Assembly (NCBI RefSeq): GCF_014529985.1
Contig: NZ_JACVMU010000012.1
Coordinates: 1 to 64,000, forward strand
Length of the DNA: 64,000 bases
Reading direction: 5' to 3'
Source of the DNA: Leucobacter sp. cx-42
GTDB taxonomy: Bacteria > Actinomycetota > Actinomycetes > Actinomycetales > Microbacteriaceae
Under the pieces are notes generated by a model. It made no database searches. It had not been told where the DNA came from and saw nothing but the letters and a program-made list of their open reading frames with translations. This document shows positions 45,743-54,345 of this stretch, piece by piece. The translations under genes and the position numbers were made by a program. How positions within the stretch are numbered: position 1 is the stretch's first letter; every line of letters starts with the position of its first letter.

Positions 45743-47359
45743 TTACCACTCAAGGCTTCCGAGTGTGGCCTCAACCTGTCCTGCAACACCGCCGCGCAGG
45801 TAGTCGATGGTCACCTTCTCGTTAGCGCCGTGGGTGCGAACCAGGGCAGAGACGGTAACACCGTCTGCTGCGGGCACACCATCAACCGCGGTCACAACGT
45901 CGCCGACCTTCAGGCCAGCCTTGGCAGCGGCACCGCCACGGACAACCTCAGCGATGAGGCCGCCTGCGGCCTGTGCATCGACGTCGGTGTCTGCGCTTGC
46001 GTCGAGCACGCTTGCGCCGAGCAGGCCGTAGGTGGGCTTTTCGCCTGCGATGATCTCGTCGGCGACGCGAACTGCCGCGTTTGCGGGGATCGCGAAGCCG
46101 AGGCCAGCGCTTCCCGCGGTGCCCTCGCTCGCGCCAGGCGATGCGATCGCGACGTTGATGCCGATGAGCTCACCAGCACCGTTGAGCAGCGCGCCACCCG
46201 AGTTACCCGGGTTGATGGATGCGTCCGTCTGAATCACCGGAAGCGTCACCGAACCGGTGGGCTGCTGCTCCTGGCTCTGCGAGTCGAAGCGGAAGTCCCA
46301 CGGCGAGTTCGAGCCGTTGTCGTCCTGCTGCGCGTTCGGGTCGCTCGGGACGAGCGGGCTGCCGACGGTGATGCCACGGTTGAGTGCGCTGACAACACCG
46401 CTGGTGACGGTGTTCGAGAGGCTCATCGGTGCACCAATTGCGACGGCGAGGTCACCAACATTGACCTTGCTCGAGTCTGCGACCTTAATCGGGGTGAGTC
46501 CTTCTGGATCAACCTTGAGCACAGCGATATCGGTGTACGGCGCAGTACCAACGAGCTTCGCATCGCGGACGCTGCCGTCGTGCAGCTTCACCTGAACGGT
46601 CGGATTGCTCGTCGCACCATCAAGCAGGGCGACGTGGGCATTCGTGATGATGTAGCCCTCATCGCCGTAGATCACGCCCGAGCCGGAACCCGAAGCACCA
46701 TCGCCCGAGACCAGCACGGTGACGACGCTCGGGGTCGCGACGAGCGCGACCTGCGTCACATCAGTCGCGGTCGAGGCGTTGTTCAGCGTGACCGCGCTCT
46801 GGTTGACCGCGGTCGCAGGATGCGAGTTCGCAGACACAATCGCTGCGACGCCGCCGCCAACGATGCCACCGAGCAGCGCACCAATCGCGAGGCCAACGAG
46901 CAGGACGTTGCCCTTGCTCTTCTCAGCGGACTTCTTGGGTTCTGCATTCAGGCCGAAGCTTGCGCCGCCCTCGCCACCGGTGGGCGGAACTGGCGGAACC
47001 TGGCCATGGTCGTGGCCAGCAGCGGGCGCGAGCACCTCGGTGACCTGCTGGGTCGGGTGCGCGGGCGCAGCGGGCGCTACGTGTGCGCTCGGAGCTACAG
47101 GCGCAGGGTAAGCGACTGGAACTGCGGGCATAGCCGGAGCTGCTGGCGCTACCGGTGCCGACGGTGCGACGTGCCCAACCGTGGGCGCGGGCGTAGCAGG
47201 CGCAGCCGGTGCAACAGGAGCACCCTGTGCGGCAGGCGCCACAGGGGCGGCAGGCGCTACGGGGGCAGCTGGGGTCGCAGCCGCAGCAGTCTCAACAGGG
47301 AGAGTCGAATCCGGCGTCGTCGTCGGAGTCGGCTGTTCAGATTCTGGGGTATTCGCCAT
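45743..47359 (-). CDS. HtrA/DegP-family serine protease with PDZ domain
   Basis: 538 residues. An Ala/Pro/Val low-complexity cytoplasmic region of about 105 residues (repeats of VAPAAP) comes before TM LLVGLAIGALLGGIVGGGVA (about 153-172). Outside the membrane is a trypsin-like protease with the triad His242 (IITNAHVALL), Asp277 (YTDIAVLKVD) and Ser387 (INPGNSGGALL), then a PDZ domain (EVVRGGAAAKAGLKVGDVVT). Quality-control protease of surface proteins. The low-complexity N terminus is unusually rich in Ala and Pro. Adjacent to a large surface protein. Confidence 0.94.
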   Translation of the reverse strand: MANTPESEQPTPTTTPDSTLPVETAAAATPAAPVAPAAPVAPAAQGAPVAPAAPATPAPTVGHVAPSAPVAPAAPAMPAVPVAYPAPVAPSAHVAPAAPAHPTQQVTEVLAPAAGHDHGQVPPVPPTGGEGGASFGLNAEPKKSAEKSKGNVLLVGLAIGALLGGIVGGGVAAIVSANSHPATAVNQSAVTLNNASTATDVTQVALVATPSVVTVLVSGDGASGSGSGVIYGDEGYIITNAHVALLDGATSNPTVQVKLHDGSVRDAKLVGTAPYTDIAVLKVDPEGLTPIKVADSSKVNVGDLAVAIGAPMSLSNTVTSGVVSALNRGITVGSPLVPSDPNAQQDDNGSNSPWDFRFDSQSQEQQPTGSVTLPVIQTDASINPGNSGGALLNGAGELIGINVAIASPGASEGTAGSAGLGFAIPANAAVRVADEIIAGEKPTYGLLGASVLDASADTDVDAQAAGGLIAEVVRGGAAAKAGLKVGDVVTAVDGVPAADGVTVSALVRTHGANEKVTIDYLRGGVAGQVEATLGSLEW

Positions 47360-47470
47360 GAGCGGTGTCCTTCTTGGTCTGTGGTGTCTCTAGCTTCTCG
47401 TGATTTCCTATGTTTTTGACGAACGAAACCTGCGAGCCTGCTGCACATCAAATGCAAGATTCCTGGTTCG

Positions 47471-50017
47471 TTAACCAATCTTGCCTGCTGCGCTCTCAAC
47501 ACGCTGTGCACGCCTTGTGCGAATCATGTTTGTCAGCGCTACCGCAACAGCACCTCCCACCAGGCCAATACCGCAGACGAGCAGCAATTTCGCGTGCCCA
47601 TTTCCGACGATAACCAAGGGCGTGCTGACCTTCGAATGCACAATCGTTCGTTCATTCTCTAGGCCACATTCACCCCGGTGCAGCAAGATTTCATCGCCTG
47701 TCTCGACATCTCGCGCGAGCAAAGTTTCTACCCAGTAGACAACACCGTCGCTCTGAGCAGTCACTGCTGGCGACCTGAACTGCGCTCCAGTCTCGTTCAC
47801 GTGAACCGCGAATGTTGTCGCCACAGGCTGTGCCTCGCAGGAGGCAGCAGCAGCAGCCTCGGCTGCCGTCCAGGGCAGTTCATCTGAGCGTTCACGCCAA
47901 TTCGCATCAAACTTGGGGTGTCCAACCTGTGGCTGCAAATAGGCGGTGAAGGTGAGCTCTGTTCGCATGCCTTCGGGGAGCGCCCCCTCCACCTTGGCAA
48001 CATCATGCATCGATTCCCCTACGGTGACCTGTTGCACCGCTTCGGTTTCCACTCTGGGTTGCTCGATAATCGCAGACGCTTCTGGCGATCCCCACACATC
48101 ACAGGTGTCGTCAATGAGCGGCTGAATCTCTTCCGGTTGATCCTCTCGGAGCACGCAGGACTGCACGGTCACTCCGCTTCGCACGTCACGCGGTACCAGC
48201 ACCTCCGCTTCAGCGTGAGTTTCAGTGCCGGTACCGGCCTCCGCGGCTGACATCGGAAGCGAGTACGTTTCCCCCTCCGTCGTGTCCACTTCGGCTTCCC
48301 CTGCCGGCATGCGCGCTTCCCCACCCTCGACCCGCGTGAGCAGTCGCGCGAGTACCCGAGCGGATTCCGGAGCATGCGCCTGCGGCGAGACCCCTCGCTC
48401 AAACTCGTACATCGTTGAGCGCACCACGAGGGGAACCTTGACCTTGCCCGCGACGAGACACCCGTCGTCTTCGCACGCGAAGTCCCAGCGGGCGACCGTT
48501 GATCCGCCAATGGGCAATACCCGGTCACGTAGCTTCGTAAGCGGGACGGCGCGCATGGGTTGCACATGGGTTTCCTGGGGCTGCCCGAACTCGTCCGCAA
48601 ACGCGTAGTCACCATGCAAGTGCCATGCCTCCGCCGGGCCGGTCTGCAGTTCGGGACCCTGATCCGCGCCCCGGATCCGCCACACCCAGGTATACAACCC
48701 CACCTCGCGCGCCGAGCCGGCTGGGGCGGTCGCAAGGTACTCCCCCGGGCCAGCGTCAGCGACAAGCCGCACCTGTGCCGCAACCGGCAGAGTTGCAAGG
48801 TCAAAATCGCCCGACTGGATTTGCGTGAGCGGACCATACAAGGTGCCTTCAGCCTCAAGCGCGCGAAACTTCCGTTCACCGTGCTCGACGTAGGTTGGCC
48901 AGTAGGAGCCAGCCTCGATCGCAAACGCCACTCGGTCTGTCGGCGCGTCAGAGGGAGAGAGACGCACGACATCGACCTGAGTGGAAAGCGTCGGCCTGAA
49001 GTCTGCGGGCGCAGGCACGATCCTGCCCCAACTTCCGCCTCGCGTCACCACTTCCTGCTGCGCAACGCCGAGTTGCTGCTGCGCAGCCGAGTCTCGCCCA
49101 GCGAAGACCGTGACCGCCGCGGGCCACCCGCGACGCGATACTTCCCAGCCCCCAGTCACATGCGGCCCGGTGGCGGCAGAGTCAGTCTTCCCGAGCGCCT
49201 GATCCCAGCGGATCGTGTGCGAACGGCCGTCCGTAATCGATATCGCTGTGCGATCAGGCGAATATTGCACACCAGGCTCAGGATCTCCGTTTGCGACGGC
49301 GCCACCGAGCTGAAGATGCTTCGTTCCCGCGGCCGCAACGAGCGTACCGGCTGTGCGGCTCTCCCCATCCCAGTGCATGGCGGGGGCCTGCACCTCGGCA
49401 ATAGCTGGCGTTGGTTTCGCGTTGAACTTAGCCTCGCGCACCATTTGATCGGCAAGTGCGACCCAGGCTGCACCGCTCGCACGACGGTCGCGGATCACGT
49501 TCTCTTGCAGCCATGGATCACCCGCGCTTCGAATGATCCAGATTGCCAGTGAGACGGCAGCCGCACGTCCGTTTGGGTCGGCGACCGTGTGTAGCGGTAC
49601 ACCAAAGTTGTGCAGAATGTATGCCATCTGTCGGAGCCCTGCAAGGTCACTGTACGGCTCGACATAGTGCGCTTTCCCAGACGTCCAATACCCGCGCAAT
49701 GTCGAGACATTGCTCGCCCCAGGGGCTTGCGGGTCAAGCGGTGTCTCAGCTCCAGGTTCGAGACAGTACACGGCGAGTTTGGTACCAGCCACCAAGTACG
49801 CCCCCATAAACCACTTCGAAGTCCAGATGCCGGGGCCGAAGCTCGCCGCTTGTACCGTTGTTGGCGACTGGCCCAGCGTCCAGCCGACCCCGCAGCTCAG
49901 CGCCAGCAGGACGACGAACACGCCCATCACCGCGCGCCGAACAGTGTTCGTTCTCGCTTTCACCCAGCTTCTCCACGACCCCTGGTCAATCTGTGGTCGA
50001 TGTGATCTCGTACGCAA
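47471..50017 (-). CDS. Large cell-surface protein, thioester-domain-like N terminus
   Basis: 848 residues from TTG at 50017 (AGGAGG 5-6 bases upstream). TM or signal helix at about 29-49 (AVMGVFVVLLALSCGVGWTL), then an exported chain with a C-terminal anchor helix (LLLVCGIGLVGGAVAVALTN, about 808-830) and a positively charged tail; no LPxTG motif. The part around LAVYCLEPGAETPL (Cys85), the following helical stretch and AAAVSLAIWIIRSAGDPW (152-169) resemble the thioester domains of Gram-positive adhesins, but the Gln that would join the Cys is not present in the AxW motif. The C-terminal half has several Cys pairs (FACEDDGC; SCVLREDQPEEIQPLIDDTC; AASCEAQP; RGECGLEN). Likely a surface or adhesion protein, substrate unknown. 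Possibly processed by the downstream HtrA protein. Confidence 0.75.
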   Translation of the reverse strand: MRTRSHRPQIDQGSWRSWVKARTNTVRRAVMGVFVVLLALSCGVGWTLGQSPTTVQAASFGPGIWTSKWFMGAYLVAGTKLAVYCLEPGAETPLDPQAPGASNVSTLRGYWTSGKAHYVEPYSDLAGLRQMAYILHNFGVPLHTVADPNGRAAAVSLAIWIIRSAGDPWLQENVIRDRRASGAAWVALADQMVREAKFNAKPTPAIAEVQAPAMHWDGESRTAGTLVAAAGTKHLQLGGAVANGDPEPGVQYSPDRTAISITDGRSHTIRWDQALGKTDSAATGPHVTGGWEVSRRGWPAAVTVFAGRDSAAQQQLGVAQQEVVTRGGSWGRIVPAPADFRPTLSTQVDVVRLSPSDAPTDRVAFAIEAGSYWPTYVEHGERKFRALEAEGTLYGPLTQIQSGDFDLATLPVAAQVRLVADAGPGEYLATAPAGSAREVGLYTWVWRIRGADQGPELQTGPAEAWHLHGDYAFADEFGQPQETHVQPMRAVPLTKLRDRVLPIGGSTVARWDFACEDDGCLVAGKVKVPLVVRSTMYEFERGVSPQAHAPESARVLARLLTRVEGGEARMPAGEAEVDTTEGETYSLPMSAAEAGTGTETHAEAEVLVPRDVRSGVTVQSCVLREDQPEEIQPLIDDTCDVWGSPEASAIIEQPRVETEAVQQVTVGESMHDVAKVEGALPEGMRTELTFTAYLQPQVGHPKFDANWRERSDELPWTAAEAAAAASCEAQPVATTFAVHVNETGAQFRSPAVTAQSDGVVYWVETLLARDVETGDEILLHRGECGLENERTIVHSKVSTPLVIVGNGHAKLLLVCGIGLVGGAVAVALTNMIRTRRAQRVESAAGKIG

Positions 50018-50181
50018 GGCAGCCTCCTTTCGACACCGCGACTTCTCCGCGATGCCAATGATTCTGCGGAACCATGCAAGCCAGACCTGAGTTACTCACA
50101 TCCCCCGCCACGCCCGAACTCGGACTTTTTCCCACCTCGATTCGTCGGATGCAGATACGCCGTGTATTGTTTTACATGTGC

Positions 50182-50255
50182 CGCGGGATGGAGCAGTTCG
50201 GTAGCTCGCCGGGCTCATAACCCGGAGGTCGTAGGTTCAAATCCTGCTCCCGCAA
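50182..50255 (+). tRNA. tRNA-fMet (initiator, CAT anticodon), copy 1
   Basis: 74 bases. Cloverleaf with acceptor CGCGGGA / TCCCGCA, in which C1 faces A72, the initiator-specific mismatch, and three G:C pairs in the anticodon stem (CCGGG-CTCATAA-CCCGG). T-loop GTTCAAATC. No encoded CCA. Identical to the second copy at 50747-50820. Confidence 0.95.
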
Positions 50256-50261
50256 CTATGA

Positions 50262-50296
50262 GGAAGGCCCTGATCTAATACAGATCAGGGCCTTCC
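50262..50296 (+). terminator. Terminator of tRNA-fMet copy 1
   Basis: GGAAGGCCCTGATCT (50262-50276) with AGATCAGGGCCTTCC (50282-50296), 15-bp stem, then GGCTTTTG. Confidence 0.85.
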
Positions 50297-50333
50297 GGCT
50301 TTTGTGCGCCTGGATACTTTGCCGTTCCGGCAG

Positions 50334-50570
50334 CTACTTCTTCTCATAGAGCAGCGAGATCAGCACCTGTCCCGCATGGTGCGGCCACTCAACGAAGAGC
50401 TGATACGGCCAGCCACGGTCATCCGCCCAAGCGATTACCTCAAGCACGTTTTCCACCTCGGTCAGATGCCACTCATCGACTGCCGTCTCCGACAACCAGA
50501 AGTAGACTCGGTAATTCGGATTGTCATCCTCCGAGATTGCATTCCGCGGATCAATTGGATTCTGCTTCAC
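50334..50570 (-). CDS. Small acidic protein between the two initiator tRNAs, unknown function
   Basis: 78 residues from GTG at 50570, which has AAGGAG 7 bases upstream. The frame is open further upstream but that part covers the tRNA and has no protein character. Features: RVYFWLSETAVDEWHLTEVE, VIAWADDRGWPYQLFVEWPH, ending HHAGQVLISLLYEKK. Several Trp and acidic residues, no TM, no Cys. I do not recognise the family. The length and the good ribosome binding site suggest a real gene. It lies between two inverted-orientation tRNA copies. Confidence 0.6.
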   Translation of the reverse strand: MKQNPIDPRNAISEDDNPNYRVYFWLSETAVDEWHLTEVENVLEVIAWADDRGWPYQLFVEWPHHAGQVLISLLYEKK

Positions 50571-50746
50571 ACGAGAGCTCCTTGCCTTGTTCTGCCAACT
50601 ATCGCAGCAAAGACCAAACCGCGAAAGGGGTCGCGCTGCTGGTCCACCGACACCACGCCCCACTCGCGCGAACGCACCGTGACGCGCCCAAGGCAACCAC
50701 TCGTTTAGGTAATCATCGCGAACCCCCAGTACGCTAATAGATGTGC

Positions 50747-50820
50747 CGCGGGATGGAGCAGTTCGGTAGCTCGCCGGGCTCATAACCCGGAGGTCGTAGG
50801 TTCAAATCCTGCTCCCGCAA
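50747..50820 (+). tRNA. tRNA-fMet (initiator, CAT anticodon), copy 2
   Basis: Identical in all 74 bases to 50182-50255, with matching flanks ATGTGC before and CTAT after, so it is a duplication of about 84 bases. Same initiator features (C1 facing A72; GGG/CCC anticodon stem). No encoded CCA. Confidence 0.95.
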
Positions 50821-50827
50821 CTATTGA

Positions 50828-50870
50828 GGAAGCCCCTGGTCAAGTGATCATCACTTGACCAGGGGCTTCC
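50828..50870 (+). terminator. Terminator of tRNA-fMet copy 2
   Basis: A perfect 20-bp stem, GGAAGCCCCTGGTCAAGTGA (50828-50847), three-base loop and TCACTTGACCAGGGGCTTCC (50851-50870), then GCCTTTG. Different in sequence from the copy 1 terminator although it begins with the same GGAAG, so the duplication did not include it. Confidence 0.85.
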
Positions 50871-50908
50871 GCCTTTGTACAACGCGCCGCGAGCGCGGCG
50901 CTCGGAAC

Positions 50909-50956
50909 ACAACAGGTGGGTGTCGATCTGTATTCAGATCGACACCCACCTGTTGT
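50909..50956. terminator. 22-bp inverted repeat, probable terminator of the agmatine deiminase operon
   Basis: ACAACAGGTGGGTGTCGATC and onward (50909-50930) is mirrored by 50935-50956 with a TATT loop. It lies about 155 bases past the agmatine deiminase stop. No T run is seen in either direction, so the role is inferred from the stem alone. Confidence 0.55.
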
Positions 50957-51111
50957 ATGTGAGCAACGCTGTCAGAGCCGGGCCCTCCCCCGAGTCACCT
51001 CACCGACACAGGGTGTTCCTGCCGAGATGACCCGTTGCAACGCGCTGAAACTGTCCTTTGCGGGGGAACGGGCCAGTTTCGCTGGGTTGGCGGTAACAGC
51101 GGGTGCGCGCC

Positions 51112-52146
51112 TTAGAACTTCGGCTGGTGCTGCGTGATGCAGTGGATGCCGCCGCCGTACGCGAAGATGTTGCGCGCGTCGACACCAACAATTTCGCGGC
51201 CGGGGTACGCCTTCGCAAGACCAGCCAGCGCAACCTCGTCGTTAGGGTCGTCGAAGGTGCAGGCGATGACCGCACCGTTGGTGACGAGATGGTTGACGTA
51301 CGAGTAATCCGTCCAGCCCTCTTCGTCACGCACGCGCTCCGGCGCGGGAAGCTCGATGACGTTCCACGGCTTGCCGTCGATCGCTGTGGAGCCCTCGATG
51401 ACGGCGTCGTACACGGCTCCGAGGTGGAAGTCGGGGTGCGCGGGATCGTGCTGACGGTGCACAAGAAGCGTGTGCTCGTCAGGCATGGTGGCAACGATGT
51501 CAATGTGACCGCGGGTGCCAAAGCGCTGCGAGTCACGGTAGAGGCCACGCGGGAACCAAATCGCTCGCTCGATGCCGAGTGTGCGGCGGAACTCTTCTTC
51601 AATCGCTTCGCGTGACCAACCCGGGTTGCGGAAACGGTCGAGCTGCACGGTATCGGTGAGCAGCACCGTGCCGCGGCCATCGACGTGGATGCCGCCGCCC
51701 TCGTTCACGAGCGCCGAGTCGACGAGTTCAGCTCCGGCAAGCTCAGCCACGAACTTGCCAATGTGCTGGTCGTTATCCCATACGGCCCACTCCTGCTGGC
51801 CCCAGCCGTTGAATTTCCAGTCCACCGCGCCAAGCTGACCCGCTGACCCCCGGACAAAGGTCGGTCCGATGTCGCGCATCCAGGCATCATCGAGCGGTGC
51901 CTCCACAAGCTCAATCGAAGCTGAGAGGAGTCGCTGCGCGTCAGCGCGATCCGCCGGGTCAACCACCATGGTCACCGGCACGAAATCAGCGGTTGCGTGC
52001 GCCACTGCGGTCCACGCCTCGCGGGCAATTGCGGTGTCGTCATCGGTCGTGCCGAACGATTCACCGCGCGGCGGGAACGCCATGAATACGCGCTCGTGCG
52101 GATCGGTCTCGCTAGGCATGTGCCACTGGGGTGAGTTCTGGGCCAT
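51112..52146 (-). CDS. aguA: Agmatine deiminase
   Basis: 344 residues, slightly short for the family (about 365). Converts agmatine to N-carbamoylputrescine and ammonia. PQWHMPSETDPHERVFMAFP near the start, LDDAWMRDIGPTFVRGSAGQ with its catalytic Asp, RFGTRGHIDIVATMPDEHTL with His and Asp, and the catalytic Cys in AYGGGIHCITQHQPKF at the C terminus. The start ATG at 52146 has AAAGGACC upstream. The usual partner, N-carbamoylputrescine amidase of the nitrilase family, is not in the window. It is in an operon with TetR and an NCS1 permease. A related peptidylarginine deiminase is the alternative reading. Confidence 0.9.
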   Translation of the reverse strand: MAQNSPQWHMPSETDPHERVFMAFPPRGESFGTTDDDTAIAREAWTAVAHATADFVPVTMVVDPADRADAQRLLSASIELVEAPLDDAWMRDIGPTFVRGSAGQLGAVDWKFNGWGQQEWAVWDNDQHIGKFVAELAGAELVDSALVNEGGGIHVDGRGTVLLTDTVQLDRFRNPGWSREAIEEEFRRTLGIERAIWFPRGLYRDSQRFGTRGHIDIVATMPDEHTLLVHRQHDPAHPDFHLGAVYDAVIEGSTAIDGKPWNVIELPAPERVRDEEGWTDYSYVNHLVTNGAVIACTFDDPNDEVALAGLAKAYPGREIVGVDARNIFAYGGGIHCITQHQPKF

Positions 52147-52176
52147 GATGCTGGTCCTTTCAAATGGTGTTCGTAG

Positions 52177-52746
52177 TTAGGTGCGCGCGGCCGCAATGAT
52201 CGCGGCGGCGCTCGTGCGCATCAAGCGCAGTGCAGTTTCGGTGTCGATCTGGCCTGACAGCCAGCGGCTGGACAGGCCCTCGACGAGGCTCGTGAGCAGG
52301 GTCGCAGTTTCGGCAAGCGCGGCCGCGGGGACACCTGCCTGGGCGAGCGGATCGGCGATCCGCCCCTCCCACGCAAGCGTCGTGCGGCCAAGGGCAGCCT
52401 GCAGTTCGGTTTCGAACACGGCGATGGCGCGGATCTCGTTCCACACCACCGAGTCCTCGCGTGTGCCGTCTGCATCTCCAAATTCGGCAACAAGCATTTC
52501 AATGACGGCTTCTGCTGGGGGCAACGTTGCATCGGCAACGGGACCGCGCTCGCGCACCGCCTCGTTCACCGAATCGATGGTGGCATTCAGCAGGCCGGCG
52601 CGATCATCGAAGTGGTAGTACACGAGGCCGAGCGAGACGCCCGCACGCTTCGCGACGTGCTGCACGCGCAGCCCGCGCACTCCGCTATCCGCGATCTCCT
52701 GTCTGGTTGCAGCAAGGATGCGGTCGCGAGCGTCATTTTCAGCCAT
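52177..52746 (-). CDS. TetR-family regulator
   Basis: 189 residues from ATG at 52746 (GGAG 7 bases upstream). N-terminal TetR helix-turn-helix: RDRILAATRQEIADSGVRGL, RVQHVAKRAGVSLGLVYYHF, then DDRAGLLNATIDSVNEAVRE. The C-terminal ligand domain is long helices without recognised motif. Located between the agmatine deiminase and permease genes, so it probably controls them and the divergent amidase through the palindrome at 54296-54313. Confidence 0.9.
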   Translation of the reverse strand: MAENDARDRILAATRQEIADSGVRGLRVQHVAKRAGVSLGLVYYHFDDRAGLLNATIDSVNEAVRERGPVADATLPPAEAVIEMLVAEFGDADGTREDSVVWNEIRAIAVFETELQAALGRTTLAWEGRIADPLAQAGVPAAALAETATLLTSLVEGLSSRWLSGQIDTETALRLMRTSAAAIIAAART

Positions 52747-52775
52747 GTGTATCTCCGTGTCTCGATCCGCGCCCA

Positions 52776-54251
52776 TCACTCGGTGTGCGCAGGTACTCCG
52801 TCGTTGACTCCAGTCTCGGGCCAGATCCGAAGCGCAAGCAAGTACAACCCGCCGCCAACGAGCATCGAAAGCGGGAGACTGATGTCGATACCGCCAGCAA
52901 TGTTCGCAAAGGGCGCCGCGTAGAGGTCATTTTGCACCGTGAGGATACCCGCGATCGAACCGATGATGAGCGGTACAACTGAGCGCAGGTTCCAGCCGTG
53001 GAAGAACCAGTAACGTTCGCCGGGTACGCCGAACCGCTGGAGTGCCACCGGGTCGTAGCGACCCTTGCGTGCCACGAGGAAGCCAACGCCGTTCATGACG
53101 ACCCACGGTCCCGCGATCGAATTGAGCACGACGGTCATTGCCGTGATCGAAGAAATCGCATCGGTCGCGATCACGCCGAGGTACATGACAACAATGGCGA
53201 TACCCGAGGTGATGAGTGTCGTCTGGGTGCGATTCAGGCGCGGGATGATCGACTCGAGGTCGAGCCCGCTCGCGTAGATATTGATGACTCCCTGGCCAAA
53301 GCCGCCCATGATCGCGAGCACCAGCAGCGGGATGAGGAACCAGGTGGGCGAGAACGCGACGAGGTCCGCAACGTACGAGGGCGACAGCGTCTCGAATGTG
53401 CTCGCGGTGAACGCACCAAACGCCGCCGTGGCAAAGAGCCCAGCAAAGATGCCAGCACTCGCTGCGAAGACGATCTGGCGATCAGTGAAGCGCTTCGGGT
53501 TGATGCGGCGAGTGTAGTCGCCGACGGAGGGCGCGTACGAGAGCGGCCCGCCAATTGAGATCGTGACGGCGAAGAGCCAGGTCGGCCAGAAGTCACCGAG
53601 TAGGTACTCCCCTGTGCTTCGTGTCGCGTCGAAGCCGGGCGCAAATGCAAACAGGCCGACGATGAGCAAGATTCCCGCGACTGGAATGATGAACTTCTGC
53701 AGTGCAACAATCGTGCCGTGGCCGTACAGCGCGATGAGGACGACCTCGATCGCGATGACCGCATAGCCAATAATGAACGCGGTGTCATTCTGCGGCGTCG
53801 CGAAGAGACGGTGTGCGCCGGCGACGAGCGCTTCGCCCGAGGTCCACACGGCAATTGCCGCGTAGGCGATCGCGAACAGCAGCGTGAGGAACGAGCCGAG
53901 CAGGCGACCGCGCATACCGAAGTGTGCACCGCTCGAGACAGGGTTGTTTGTTCCAGTGCGACTGCCGAGCAGGTTCATTGGCACCATGAGGATGAGGCCG
54001 ATCGTCAGACCGACCGCGCTCGACGCGAGTGCCTGCCAAAAGTTCAGTCCGAAGGTGATCGGGAGCCATCCGAAGATGACAACCGAGAGCGCCAGGTTAC
54101 CGCCGAGAAAGACTCGGAAGAGGTTGCCAGGCGTTGAGGTACGTTCAGCGGTCGGGACATAATCAACGCCCGCGCGCTCTACTCGACCAAATTGGTCGAT
54201 CACTTGCGTGGCCGTGCCGGCCTCGCTGCCAGGCGTCAGTGCCTTGCCCAT
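52776..54251 (-). CDS. NCS1-family nucleobase/hydantoin/thiamine-type permease
   Basis: 491 residues from ATG at 54251 (AAAGGAG 7 bases upstream). Twelve hydrophobic helices. The NCS1 signature is visible: LFRVFLGGNLALSVVIFGWL (TM1), NPVSSGAHFGMRGRLLGSFL, LFAVTISIGGPLSYAPSVGD, YTRRINPKRFTDRQI, GGFGQGVINIYASGLDLES, and NSIAGPWVVMNGVGFLVARK. Such permeases take up cytosine, uracil, allantoin, hydantoins or thiamine. The specificity cannot be read. The open frame goes further upstream but has no ribosome binding site. First gene of the operon with TetR and agmatine deiminase. Confidence 0.9.
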   Translation of the reverse strand: MGKALTPGSEAGTATQVIDQFGRVERAGVDYVPTAERTSTPGNLFRVFLGGNLALSVVIFGWLPITFGLNFWQALASSAVGLTIGLILMVPMNLLGSRTGTNNPVSSGAHFGMRGRLLGSFLTLLFAIAYAAIAVWTSGEALVAGAHRLFATPQNDTAFIIGYAVIAIEVVLIALYGHGTIVALQKFIIPVAGILLIVGLFAFAPGFDATRSTGEYLLGDFWPTWLFAVTISIGGPLSYAPSVGDYTRRINPKRFTDRQIVFAASAGIFAGLFATAAFGAFTASTFETLSPSYVADLVAFSPTWFLIPLLVLAIMGGFGQGVINIYASGLDLESIIPRLNRTQTTLITSGIAIVVMYLGVIATDAISSITAMTVVLNSIAGPWVVMNGVGFLVARKGRYDPVALQRFGVPGERYWFFHGWNLRSVVPLIIGSIAGILTVQNDLYAAPFANIAGGIDISLPLSMLVGGGLYLLALRIWPETGVNDGVPAHTE

Positions 54252-54285
54252 GTGTTCTCCTTTGAAAACGTCGTCGTTCAGCGAT

Positions 54286-54314
54286 ACAGTAACACTGACT
54301 GAATTTTCAGTCAA
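54286..54314 (-). promoter_or_regulatory. Promoter and palindromic operator of the permease operon
   Basis: Minus strand: TTGACT (54309-54314), 17-base spacer, TACTGT (54286-54291). A perfect 18-base palindrome TGACTGAATTTTCAGTCA covers 54296-54313, so it overlaps the -35 box and the spacer. A TetR-family repressor is encoded in the same operon, and the palindrome has the size and position expected of its operator. It lies 33 bases before the divergent amidase ATG at 54346, so both directions could be controlled. Confidence 0.75.
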
Positions 54315-54345
54315 AACAGATTGACGATTTTTCTCAAGGGAGACA

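Noticed and set aside
44849-47419. 856-residue plus-strand frame
   Set aside because: It spans the antisense of the tandem glycerophosphotransferase and the HtrA gene and is a codon-bias artefact.
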